Below are positions 18,005 through 26,133 of a stretch of DNA of 52,092 nt, piece by piece. This stretch comes from Acholeplasmataceae bacterium (GTDB lineage: Bacteria; Bacillota; Negativicutes; Acidaminococcales; Acidaminococcaceae): the NCBI GenBank assembly GCA_012517145.1, contig JAAYVM010000216.1:1-52092 (forward strand), in the 5' to 3' direction. The notes beneath the pieces were generated by a model. That model searched no databases, was not told where the DNA came from, and worked only from the letters and a program-made list of their open reading frames with translations. Within the stretch, counting starts at the first letter, position 1, and each line of letters opens with the position of its first letter. The position numbers and the translations under genes were made by a program.

Positions 18005-19390
18005 ATGCGAGTATTTGCTTATTTGCTTTTTGTAGTATTCATTCTGACAGCTTCTGACTCTGAGGCTGCTGTTATTAATAACTTACGTGCCGGTAATTAT
18101 GCTGATAAGACAAGAATCGTTCTTGATTTGGATGAGGCGCCGAAGTATTCTGAAGTTTTGTCCGGCAGTCAGCTGAATATTAACATAGACGCAGATGTAA
18201 GGCAGGAAAATGTCCTTACACCAAAGAGTGATTTGGTAAAAAAAGTAATACTGCAAAGAGCCGGTCAAGGCAAGGCAAAAGTAGCAGTTGATTTGTCAAA
18301 AGAGCCTGGCTCTTACAAGGTTTTTGTTCTGAAAGCACCAAACAGGCTGGTCATTGATTTTTACAGATACGTGCTGAGCAAGCAAAGAACTGAGATAGAC
18401 AAGGATATGTACTATTTATCCTGGCGTGATTACCAGGGGGGCAGGCCTGTCTGGCTGCATATTCTGGAAGTAGCGCCAAAAAGCGGATATGAATTGCGCC
18501 CGATTTTAGGCAAGGTAAGCACAATAGATAAAGGACGTCTTTCCTCTGCAGCAGTAGAGGCAGGCGCATTTGCCGCAATCAATTCTTCTTATTTTGACAG
18601 CTCCAAATGGATAATAGGCAATCTGAAAATTGATGGTGACTGGGTTTCCTGTGATTTTACACCGCGTACCGGACTCATCATTGATCAAACAGGCAAGGCA
18701 AAAATAATACCAGATTTGTATTATGATGGACAGGTTGTCGCCAAAAATGGCAAGGCAGTCGATATAACCGGTATTAACAGGGAAAGACAGGTCAATGACC
18801 TGATTCTTTATAATGGGTTTTACGGCTCAAGTACGGGTACCAATACATTTGGCAGAGAAGTACGTGTTGAGAAAGGTAAGGTTACTGAAATCAGCCTTAA
18901 AGGTAATATGACTTTGCGTCCTGGCAGCATAGTGCTTTCCGGACATGGCCGCAGCGCGGAATTTCTCAAAACCCTGAAAGTCGGGAGCAAGGTAGAAATC
19001 AGACAAACTTTGGAACAGGAAGAGGCTGATAATGCCAAGCATGTAATAGGGGCAGGACCGCTGCTTGTTCGTAATGGTAAAGCTTACGTGACTGCAGAAG
19101 AGGAGCAATTTCCTGCTGATATTGCCGTTGGCAGGGCTCCAAGGACAGCGATTGGACTAAAGCCTGATGGCAGCATACTGCTTGTTGTTGCTGAAGGGCG
19201 TTCCGCGACGAGCGCAGGACTTACGCTCAATGAATTGGCTGAGTATATGGTGAAACTAGGTGCCAGTGAAGCAATGAACTTTGACGGCGGTGGTTCCAGT
19301 GAAATGGTGCTGAACAGGAAGGTCGTGAATAAACCATCTGATGGTTCTGAACGGCCGGTCCGTGCAGGGCTGGGAGTGTTTAGAAATTAG
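18005..19390 (+). CDS. Secreted AMIN-like plus phosphodiester glycosidase (NAGPA) protein
   Basis: The 461-residue exported protein has a signal peptide (about residues 1-22, ending in SEAA). An AMIN-like beta domain follows at about 23-118 (NLRAGNYADKTRIVLDLDEAP and a repeat-like second half). The catalytic C-terminal domain belongs to the phosphodiester glycosidase/NAGPA (DUF2233) family, with AAINSSYFD, RAPRTAIGLKPDGSILLVV and MNFDGGGSSEMV. The family removes GlcNAc-type caps linked by phosphodiester bonds. In bacteria the substrates are often cell-wall polymers, though none is proven here. AMIN domains commonly bind peptidoglycan. ATG 18005 follows GTGGAGGT. The protein probably acts in the periplasm. 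Confidence 0.85.
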   Translation: MRVFAYLLFVVFILTASDSEAAVINNLRAGNYADKTRIVLDLDEAPKYSEVLSGSQLNINIDADVRQENVLTPKSDLVKKVILQRAGQGKAKVAVDLSKEPGSYKVFVLKAPNRLVIDFYRYVLSKQRTEIDKDMYYLSWRDYQGGRPVWLHILEVAPKSGYELRPILGKVSTIDKGRLSSAAVEAGAFAAINSSYFDSSKWIIGNLKIDGDWVSCDFTPRTGLIIDQTGKAKIIPDLYYDGQVVAKNGKAVDITGINRERQVNDLILYNGFYGSSTGTNTFGREVRVEKGKVTEISLKGNMTLRPGSIVLSGHGRSAEFLKTLKVGSKVEIRQTLEQEEADNAKHVIGAGPLLVRNGKAYVTAEEEQFPADIAVGRAPRTAIGLKPDGSILLVVAEGRSATSAGLTLNELAEYMVKLGASEAMNFDGGGSSEMVLNRKVVNKPSDGSERPVRAGLGVFRN

Positions 19391-19439
19391 ATACCTTGCC
19401 AAAGTAAGATGGTCATATTATAATTAGGATAGGTATCTA
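19388..19439 (+). promoter_or_regulatory. Promoter flanked by inverted repeat
   Basis: TTGCCA (19396-19401), 17 bases, TATAAT (19419-19424) is a strong sigma-70 promoter. The arms TAGATACCT (19388-19396) and AGGTATCTA (19431-19439) are perfect inverted copies that bracket it, the second lying at the expected transcription start. This suggests a looped operator or an mRNA 5' structure. Confidence 0.7.
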
Positions 19440-19467
19440 GCTCTTAAGATGGAAGGAGGGCATTCTA

Positions 19468-19845
19468 ATGGTATCGATCAAAAGAAAATCTTACATTAAA
19501 TTTGTTGCTATATTAATGTTGGCCAGCTTGGTTGTTTTAGGTTCTGCTTTCCCAGCTGCACAAGCAAATGGGAAAGTTTGGACTACTGGTGCGCCGGTGG
19601 CATTGGCAGCAGGAGCTGCTGACGCTGTGGCTCAGGTAAGCAGTCTGAATGGTACGGTAGTAGCTGATGGCCTTGTGGCAGTAGGAACGGCAGTCAAAGA
19701 GGGTCAGGTTCTTGTAATGGTGAAAACTTTTGCAGGTAATGCACCGGCCGCAAGGGCCAGTATCGATGGAACAGTTGTCGAGGTATTGGTTGTTCCAGGG
19801 TCAGAAATTTCTGCCGGACAAGTTGTAGTAAAGATTAAGCCTTAA
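19468..19845 (+). CDS. Exported biotinyl/lipoyl-like (barrel-sandwich) domain protein
   Basis: The 125-residue protein has a signal peptide of about 33 residues (cleavage probably after AQA). The rest resembles two mirrored half-motifs of the biotinyl/lipoyl fold: LNGTVVADGLVAVGTAVKEG and IDGTVVEVLVVPGSEISAG, each followed by a hydrophobic strand. The hairpin that normally carries the modified lysine (EAMK in biotin proteins) reads MVKTFAGNAPA, so modification is doubtful. Stand-alone secreted versions of this fold resemble the hairpin domain of HlyD/RND adaptors. The gene is monocistronic, with its own strong promoter, GGAAGGAGGG site and terminator. Function unknown. Confidence 0.8.
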   Translation: MVSIKRKSYIKFVAILMLASLVVLGSAFPAAQANGKVWTTGAPVALAAGAADAVAQVSSLNGTVVADGLVAVGTAVKEGQVLVMVKTFAGNAPAARASIDGTVVEVLVVPGSEISAGQVVVKIKP

Positions 19846-19859
19846 AAAGGCAAAAAGAA

Positions 19860-19893
19860 AAAACCGGCGCGCTTTGTTGTGCGTCGGTTTTTA
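19860..19893 (+). terminator. Rho-independent terminator
   Basis: An 11-bp stem with two G-U pairs (19862-19872 with 19879-19889) and a six-base loop is followed by T's. Confidence 0.88.
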
Positions 19894-19910
19894 AACATTA
19901 TGAGGTTATT

Positions 19911-21605
19911 ATGAGAAAAATGCGCTTAATAGTACTGTTTTCGTTATTTTTACTTCTTTTCACACAGATTGCCGCGGCGGGAACACCGCTTATTACCGTT
20001 GATGAGCTACGCCCTGGCATGCATGGCATAGCGAAAACGGTAATCAAAGGTGCGGAGATTGAGACCTTTGATGTAGAGATTCTTGGCGTTACAGGTTCAC
20101 AGGCAGAAGGCCACAGTATATTGGTCAAGGCTTCCGGTGACCTGATTGAGCGTTCGGGCGGCATAGCACAGGGTATGAGCGGTAGTCCGGTATATATTAA
20201 CGGCCGTTTGGCGGGGGCTGTTGCCTATGGCAAAGCATTTTCCGACCCAGATTATTGTTTTTTAACACCAATTGAAGAAATGCTCACAATGTTTGAGAAA
20301 ACAGATGAAAGACCATCTGCCTTTTTGCCTAAGAATTCGCCATTAATGGCCAGCGGCTTTACTGCCGAAGGCATGAAATATCTTACGGAAAAACTGTCAA
20401 CACTGGACCTGAAGCCACTAGCTGTGCCTACAGGACAGAAAGAAATTGAAAATGTACAACTCGAACCGGGCAGCTCAGTCGGTGTTGAGTTGATTCGCGG
20501 TGATATTCGTTTGGGGGCTATCGGCACTGTGACCTGGATGGACGACGAAGGCAGGATTTTGGCGTTTGGACATCCTTTCCTGCAACGCGGGAATGCTGAT
20601 TATTTTATGACCAATGCGTGGATTTTTGCTTCAATTCCTAACGTAGAGAGTTCTTATAAAGTGGGTGCTTTGGGCAATACTCTTGGTGCTGTTACACAAG
20701 ACAGAGCTGCAGGTATTGCCGGTAAAATAAATCAATACCCTCACATTATCCCTATGTTTGTTTCGGTAACGGATACGGACCGAGGTATCAATAAGAGCGC
20801 GACAGTGCAAATGGTTACTGACGAAGCGCTTGTGCCTTTGATGCTTGACGCAGTCTGCTTTAATACCGTCAGCGCTACGACTGACCGTAACGGCGGCGGA
20901 ACAGCAAGGGTAAACTTTCATATCACGGCTCGTGGCGAGAATAGCGGAGAAATTAACATAGTACGTGAGAACATGTTCTATAACCCAAGCAATCTTGCAA
21001 AGGCAATCAATGGTGAACTTGTCTATATCGGTGATTTGTTGATGAACAATAAATTTGAAAAGGTCACCCTTTTTGACGTCAATGTCAACATCGAAGCCAG
21101 TTCACGCTGTGATGTAGCAGAGATTACGCGTGTCAATGCGCTGAATGGACAGGTAAAGGCTGGTGAGAATGTTACTGTGGAAGTTGAATTCCAACCATAT
21201 AGGAATAAGAAATTTACCAAGACCTTTGAATTTAAAGTGCCGTCTAACCGTGAGCCAGGACCAATGCCGCTGATTGTTCGCGGCGGCGGAGCGTCGGCTT
21301 GGCTGGCCACTGTTTTACAAAAGCAGCAGTCAGCAGATGCTGTGCCTAAACTTGACGACAAAAAGACATTGAACGATTATCTGCAGGATTTTAAAGATTA
21401 TGATAAGAACAATGAGCTTATCATAGATATCATGCCGGGAATGTCAGCAGCCCCAACAACAAAAGGCGGCGACAAACCAGCTGAAGAACAACAGGCGGCC
21501 ATGACCGTAAAGTCTCTGTTCAAAGGCAGTAAGGCTAAACAAAAATACCCTGTTGATTTTATTGTCGACGGCGAGACTGAGATTATGGTACAAGTTGTCC
21601 GTTAG
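19911..21605 (+). CDS. SpoIVB-like S55 family serine peptidase, exported
   Basis: The 564-residue protein has a signal peptide (about 1-23). A SpoIVB/S55 peptidase domain follows, with the GMSGSPVYINGRLAGAVAYG active-serine block at residues 88-107 and GHPFLQRGNADYF further on. SpoIVB is a sporulation signalling protease in Bacillus. Here the neighbours are wall and outer-membrane genes, so a periplasmic processing or envelope role is more likely. The C-terminal 230 residues have no recognised domain and include a Lys/Asp-rich stretch near 475-540. ATG 19911 has only a weak GAGG; ATG 19920 is an alternative. It has its own terminator. Confidence 0.82.
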   Translation: MRKMRLIVLFSLFLLLFTQIAAAGTPLITVDELRPGMHGIAKTVIKGAEIETFDVEILGVTGSQAEGHSILVKASGDLIERSGGIAQGMSGSPVYINGRLAGAVAYGKAFSDPDYCFLTPIEEMLTMFEKTDERPSAFLPKNSPLMASGFTAEGMKYLTEKLSTLDLKPLAVPTGQKEIENVQLEPGSSVGVELIRGDIRLGAIGTVTWMDDEGRILAFGHPFLQRGNADYFMTNAWIFASIPNVESSYKVGALGNTLGAVTQDRAAGIAGKINQYPHIIPMFVSVTDTDRGINKSATVQMVTDEALVPLMLDAVCFNTVSATTDRNGGGTARVNFHITARGENSGEINIVRENMFYNPSNLAKAINGELVYIGDLLMNNKFEKVTLFDVNVNIEASSRCDVAEITRVNALNGQVKAGENVTVEVEFQPYRNKKFTKTFEFKVPSNREPGPMPLIVRGGGASAWLATVLQKQQSADAVPKLDDKKTLNDYLQDFKDYDKNNELIIDIMPGMSAAPTTKGGDKPAEEQQAAMTVKSLFKGSKAKQKYPVDFIVDGETEIMVQVVR

Positions 21606-21622
21606 ACTTGGAAGCAATAAAG

Positions 21623-21657
21623 AACTGTGATATTCTTCAGGGGTATCACAGTTTTTT
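21623..21657 (+). terminator. Rho-independent terminator
   Basis: A 10-bp perfect stem (21623-21632 with 21644-21653) with an eleven-base loop is followed by TTTT. Confidence 0.92.
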
Positions 21658-21762
21658 CACAAAGAATTGCATTAAATTGCAGGTAAATTGTTTTTTTTCT
21701 TGAATAATAACTTTGTAGTGGTTATTTTTGTATTTATAGGTTGAAATATGGGGGACATTACT

Positions 21763-22545
21763 GTGTTAACAGCTTTAAGCGAACGTTTAGGCAGGTTAAT
21801 ATTGCGTTTTTGTACAAGCACAGGCCGTATAGTAATTTTGTTTTTTGATACCTGTGTCAGGCTGCGGCATGCAGATATTCGCGAAACCATCAGGCAAATG
21901 GCCAGATTGGGCGCTGACTCGTTGCCGATAGTATTGATGACAATTATGTTTACCGGCATGGTACTGGCTGTGCAGACCTCGAAAGAGTTCGTGCGGTTCG
22001 GTGCGGCATCTTCGGTAGGCGGCGTTGTAGCTATTGCGATGGGTCGTGAGTTGGCACCTGTTTTAACGGGGGTAGTCGTAGCTGGACGTGTCGGCGCTGC
22101 TATTGCAGCGGAAATAGGTACAATGAAAGTTACTGAGCAAATTGATGCTTTGCGTGTTATGGCGACCAATCCAACAACTTATCTAGTCGTGCCGCGTTTT
22201 TTGGCTGCAGTATTGATGCTGCCGGTGCTGGTAGTTTTTGCTAATGCCATAGGCAGCATAGGCGGCTGGATTGTAGCGACTAACTATGCTAACATCAGCA
22301 GTTTTACCTACACGAATTCCATTAAGGTTTTTATGGAACCTTTTGATATGATCAGCGGCATGATCAAAGCCGCCGTCTTTGGCGCAATAATCGCAATTGT
22401 TGGCTGTCATAAAGGGCTGCATACCAGGCAGGGTGCCGAGGGTGTAGGTATATCAACGACTGCAGCTGTTGTTATATCAATCATCTTGATTTTTATCAGC
22501 AACTATTTTCTTTCCATAATCCTTTTCGTCAGCGGAGGTAAGTAA
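21763..22545 (+). CDS. mlaE: MlaE-family lipid ABC transporter permease
   Basis: The 260-residue inner-membrane permease of the Mla phospholipid transporter carries the MlaE-family segments RELAPVLTGVVVAGRVGAAIAAEIGTM and EQIDALRVMATNP. About five hydrophobic segments are visible. GTG 21763 with GGGGG eight bases upstream is favoured; ATG 21748 is an alternative. It abuts mlaF directly. With MlaF and MlaD it should move lipids between the membranes. Confidence 0.92.
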   Translation: MLTALSERLGRLILRFCTSTGRIVILFFDTCVRLRHADIRETIRQMARLGADSLPIVLMTIMFTGMVLAVQTSKEFVRFGAASSVGGVVAIAMGRELAPVLTGVVVAGRVGAAIAAEIGTMKVTEQIDALRVMATNPTTYLVVPRFLAAVLMLPVLVVFANAIGSIGGWIVATNYANISSFTYTNSIKVFMEPFDMISGMIKAAVFGAIIAIVGCHKGLHTRQGAEGVGISTTAAVVISIILIFISNYFLSIILFVSGGK

Positions 22546-23331
22546 GTGTCTGATAATGTTATCGAATTTCAACAAGTGAATATGGCCTTCGGCAAAAAAG
22601 AAATTTTGAACGAAGTTTCTTTTACCGTCGAGAAGGGTGAAACACTGGCAGTCATAGGGCCAAGCGGCAGCGGTAAAAGTACTATACTGCGTTTGCTTAT
22701 AGGGTTACTGGAGCCTAGTGGCGGCAAGATACTGATCAACGGTCAGGATGTGAGCTTGTTTGATGAAGATCATTGGAATTCCCTGCGTCAGAAGATGGGA
22801 ATGGTTTTCCAATACTCAGCACTTTTTGATTTTTTGACTGTCGGCGAAAATGTTGCTTTTGGTCTGCGTCAGCATACGGAACTGAATGAAGCAGAGATTC
22901 AGAAGATTGTTGCTGAAAGATTGGAACAAGTTGGTTTGCCTGGCACACAGTCTGCCTACCCAGCCGAACTTTCAGGCGGTATGAAGAAAAGGGTCAGTTT
23001 GGCCAGGGCAACTGCACTGCAGCCGGAAATAGTGCTTTATGATGAACCGACAGCAGGTTTAGACCCGATCATGTCGGAGAATATCAATGATCTGATAGTG
23101 AAGACGCGTGAAACAATGGGTGTAACCTCTATTTTGGTGACGCATGACATGCATTCTGTTTTCAAAGTTGCCGATAGAATTGCTCTTTTGTATGATACGC
23201 GGATTGCCGCAATAGGAACTGTTGCCGAAATGCGCAATAATCCACATCCTGTTTTGCAACAATTTATTAATGGGCAGAATATGCTGCATGATATAGAAGG
23301 GGGAAGAGCGAAGAATGAAAGGAACCAGTGA
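22546..23331 (+). CDS. mlaF: MlaF lipid ABC transporter ATPase
   Basis: The 261-residue cytoplasmic ATPase has Walker A GPSGSGKST, signature LSGGMKKRVSLARA, Walker B EIVLYDEPTAGLDP and the switch histidine in LVTHDMHS. LSGGMKKR is typical of the MlaF/Ttg2A branch. It starts at GTG 22546 with GGAGGT six bases upstream and overlaps mlaD by 17 bases, so translation is coupled. Confidence 0.95.
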   Translation: MSDNVIEFQQVNMAFGKKEILNEVSFTVEKGETLAVIGPSGSGKSTILRLLIGLLEPSGGKILINGQDVSLFDEDHWNSLRQKMGMVFQYSALFDFLTVGENVAFGLRQHTELNEAEIQKIVAERLEQVGLPGTQSAYPAELSGGMKKRVSLARATALQPEIVLYDEPTAGLDPIMSENINDLIVKTRETMGVTSILVTHDMHSVFKVADRIALLYDTRIAAIGTVAEMRNNPHPVLQQFINGQNMLHDIEGGRAKNERNQ

Positions 23332-24589
23332 AGTTAAAGTAGGGGCAGTAGCGCTGGGCGCTCTGGCTATTTTCATGGCTATTATCTCCTTCTTAGGAAC
23401 TTTTTCTTTTGCCGGCGGTGGTTATAGAATGTCTGTGCTCTATGATCAGGTTGGCGGTCTTAAAGAAGGCCATGTTGTACGCTATGCAGGTGTCGATATC
23501 GGTACCGTCCGGGCTGTAAATGTTGATGGCAATAAAGTACATGCTATTTTAAAAATTAAAGAAGGAATCAAGATACCGCACGGTTCCAATTTTTCTATTG
23601 GCGCTGATGGTATGCTGGGTGAGAAATTCGTGGCAATCTTACCGCCCGCCAAGATGGACGGCCGGTTTATTGAACCTGGCGAAGAAGTCCAGGGCTCACA
23701 GGGAGCAGGACTTGATGAGTTTATGGCCTCCTCCGCGAAGGTTCTCGAAAAGGTGGAAGGCATTGCTGATGCCCTGAATAATGTACTGGGTGACAAAGAA
23801 GTCCAGAAGTCAATGCGCGACGGTTTTCTGAATGCACGCGACATCAGTTCCAACCTTAATACTTTCAGCAGAGTTATGGCGGAGGTAGCAGTTGATAATC
23901 AAAAAGATATGACGGTGATGATCTCGCAGCTCAGTCAGATGGCAGAACGCATGAACAGCGTAGCGACACATCTGGATAGCATAGTGGCAGGCGCTGATAA
24001 TAATGGACAAACTGGCAAAGATATGGCGGCCATGGCTCAGAACTTGGCAACAGCAAGCGCACGCGTAGAAAAAATGACAGGCGTATTGGAAAAAGTTGTC
24101 ACAGACCCCAAAACCGAAAAAGATTTGCGTGCAACTTTGAAGAACGCTAAAGAAACAAGTGAAAAGGCCAATAGGATGCTAGGCACGCTGGAAACTGCAC
24201 AGTTTAAGGCGGAAGCACTTTATAATGACAAAAACAGCGATTGGCTGACTAATATGGGCGTAACCTTGCGCCCGCAAGATGACAAATTTATTTATCTAGG
24301 CGCTCATGATATGGGCGGTAAGAATAAGCTTGACCTGCAATTTGGACACGATATGGATGACTTTTCTCTTCGACTCGGCGCAATGCAGGGTAAATTGGGT
24401 GTCGGCCTTGACTACAGGGTAAATAATTCCTTTAAGCTTTTTACCGATATCTATGATTTTGATGAAACGAAGGTTAAAGTTGGCGGTGAATATATGTTCA
24501 GCCCGAATTTGTCTTTGGTAGGTGAAAGCCTGGATGTGACGGGCCGCGGTTCAGAAAACGCTTATGTCGGTGTCCGCACTTATTTTTAA
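23315..24589 (+). CDS. mlaD: MlaD-type MCE protein with C-terminal barrel-like extension
   Basis: The 424-residue protein is much longer than proteobacterial MlaD (about 180). An N-terminal membrane anchor (about 8-32) is followed by one MCE domain (about 37-120: YDQVGGLKEGHVVRYAGVDIG). A long helical stretch spans about 135-300. The last 110 residues look like an outer-membrane beta-barrel: alternating hydrophobic strands, turns rich in Asp and Gly, and a terminal aromatic (YVGVRTYF). In Veillonella parvula, MlaD was described as a transenvelope bridge with a C-terminal barrel, which this fits. No MlaA, B or C gene is present nearby, consistent with a minimal system. Confidence 0.92.
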   Translation: MKGTSEVKVGAVALGALAIFMAIISFLGTFSFAGGGYRMSVLYDQVGGLKEGHVVRYAGVDIGTVRAVNVDGNKVHAILKIKEGIKIPHGSNFSIGADGMLGEKFVAILPPAKMDGRFIEPGEEVQGSQGAGLDEFMASSAKVLEKVEGIADALNNVLGDKEVQKSMRDGFLNARDISSNLNTFSRVMAEVAVDNQKDMTVMISQLSQMAERMNSVATHLDSIVAGADNNGQTGKDMAAMAQNLATASARVEKMTGVLEKVVTDPKTEKDLRATLKNAKETSEKANRMLGTLETAQFKAEALYNDKNSDWLTNMGVTLRPQDDKFIYLGAHDMGGKNKLDLQFGHDMDDFSLRLGAMQGKLGVGLDYRVNNSFKLFTDIYDFDETKVKVGGEYMFSPNLSLVGESLDVTGRGSENAYVGVRTYF

Positions 24590-24593
24590 AGAG

Positions 24594-24646
24594 TTGACTT
24601 TCTGGCGAGAAATTTATATAATTTACTAGTATTGACTATACAGTCA
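24594..24646 (+). promoter_or_regulatory. Promoter and palindromic operator-like site before tolC
   Basis: TTGACT (24594-24599), 17 bases, TATAAT (24617-24622) is a near-consensus promoter. Just past the expected start point TGACT-ATAC-AGTCA (24633-24646) forms a palindrome, as for a repressor operator. No regulator gene lies next to it. Confidence 0.75.
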
Positions 24647-24669
24647 GTTTTAACACAGGAGGAAGAGAC

Positions 24670-25977
24670 ATGTTGAAATATAAAAAAAGCAGACAGGTAC
24701 TCGTAACAGCAATAGTGCTTGGTTTGATGTCCGCACAGACTGCGTTTGCCGCAGCAGTAGAAATCAATCTGGACAAGGCCATTGAGATGGCACTCCAAAC
24801 CAATCCAACAGTTAAGATTTCTGAAGCGGAGAGTTCAGCCGCTTTAGCGCAGAAAGATGAAGCCAAGGCTTCCCGCTGGCTGAGCATCGACTATAGCCAT
24901 AGCACTAATCGTGGCGGTTACTACGATCCGAATCCTGCTATAAGCAGCCAGTCCGGACCGGATAGTAACTATAGTAATGGTTTTACGGCTTCAATTCCCC
25001 TCTATACCGGCGGCAAACTGAGCGGTACGATCGAACAGGCAGTTCAGAACTACAAATCAAGCGAATATGGTGTTGACGAGTCTTATCAGGCCGTTAAACT
25101 TTCTGCGACCAATGCTTATTACGGTGTTTTGGAAGCAATTGACACTGTCAAGTTAAGCAAGGAATCTGTAGACAGGCTTAGCGCACATTTGCAAAACGTG
25201 CAGGCACAGTATGATGTCGGCGTTGTTGCCAGAGTCGATGTACTGCGAAGCCAGGTTGAACTTGCCGATGCTGAGCAAACTCTGATCAAGGCACAAAACG
25301 CCTATGACCTTGCCGTCGCCGACTTGAACAACATTATTGGTCTGCCGCATGGAACAGAGTTGAAGGTGACAGAGAGCCTCCAATATAATAAATATGATAA
25401 TCCTATGGAAAACTGCATAAATTTTGCGTTGGCAAACCGTCCTGAACTTTTCCAGGCTGAAGCAGGCATCGAAGCGGCGAAGGCTTCTGTAAAAGTTGCG
25501 AAATCAGGATATATGCCACAGGTAGCGGCCAGTGCGTCCAATAAGTGGAGTTCTGATGAGTGGCCAGGCGATGACAATGAAAACTGGGGTGTTGGTGTAA
25601 GTGTAAGTATGAACGTTTTCGATTCCGGCGTAACGGCGGCTAAAGTCAGAGCGGCGGAAGCCAATTTGTATAAAGCAGAAGAAACTTATCGTCAGACGAA
25701 AGATTCGGTACAGCTTGATGTTCGCAATAGCTATTTGAGCTTGCGCGAAGCTGAGAAACGCATTGCAACCTCCAAGGTTGCTGTTGAGTCAGCCCAAGAG
25801 GATTACAGGATTTCGCAATTGAGGTACCAAGCTGGTGTTGGTACTAATATCGACGTCATGGATTCACAGGTTGCTCTTACGCAAGCCCAGAACAACTATG
25901 TACAAGCTTTGTATGACTACAATACTTCCAGTGCTTCGCTCGCAAAAGCAATGGGTGTGCCGGTGCGCCAAAGCTGA
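24670..25977 (+). CDS. tolC: TolC-family outer membrane channel protein
   Basis: The 435-residue exported protein has a signal peptide (about 1-28, ending AAFA/AAA) and two Outer Membrane Efflux Protein repeats. The first starts at LDKAIEMALQTNPTVKISEAE and the second at NCINFALANRPELFQAEAGIE. Each is followed by long coiled-coil helices and a beta segment (GFTASIPLYTGGKLSGT and GVSVSMNVFDSGVTAAKV). TolC forms a trimeric channel-tunnel for export pumps. It has its own promoter and terminator, so it is a single transcription unit. No adaptor or pump gene is in the window. Confidence 0.92.
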   Translation: MLKYKKSRQVLVTAIVLGLMSAQTAFAAAVEINLDKAIEMALQTNPTVKISEAESSAALAQKDEAKASRWLSIDYSHSTNRGGYYDPNPAISSQSGPDSNYSNGFTASIPLYTGGKLSGTIEQAVQNYKSSEYGVDESYQAVKLSATNAYYGVLEAIDTVKLSKESVDRLSAHLQNVQAQYDVGVVARVDVLRSQVELADAEQTLIKAQNAYDLAVADLNNIIGLPHGTELKVTESLQYNKYDNPMENCINFALANRPELFQAEAGIEAAKASVKVAKSGYMPQVAASASNKWSSDEWPGDDNENWGVGVSVSMNVFDSGVTAAKVRAAEANLYKAEETYRQTKDSVQLDVRNSYLSLREAEKRIATSKVAVESAQEDYRISQLRYQAGVGTNIDVMDSQVALTQAQNNYVQALYDYNTSSASLAKAMGVPVRQS

Positions 25978-25990
25978 TTTTAACTTTTAT

Positions 25991-26022
25991 AACTGCTATG
26001 GTTCGCCCATAGCAGTTTTTTT
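25991..26022 (+). terminator. Rho-independent terminator after tolC
   Basis: A perfect 11-bp stem (25991-26001 with 26007-26017) round a five-base loop is followed by TTTTT. Confidence 0.94.
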
Positions 26023-26133
26023 GTGAATTTTTTGTGTGATTATTTTACAGGGCAGGGAAGATGCTTTTCAATGTCGAATAAGTATCCGATTAGTTTTGTT
26101 TAAGAGTGATAATAAATCATGGGGGCAAAATTC

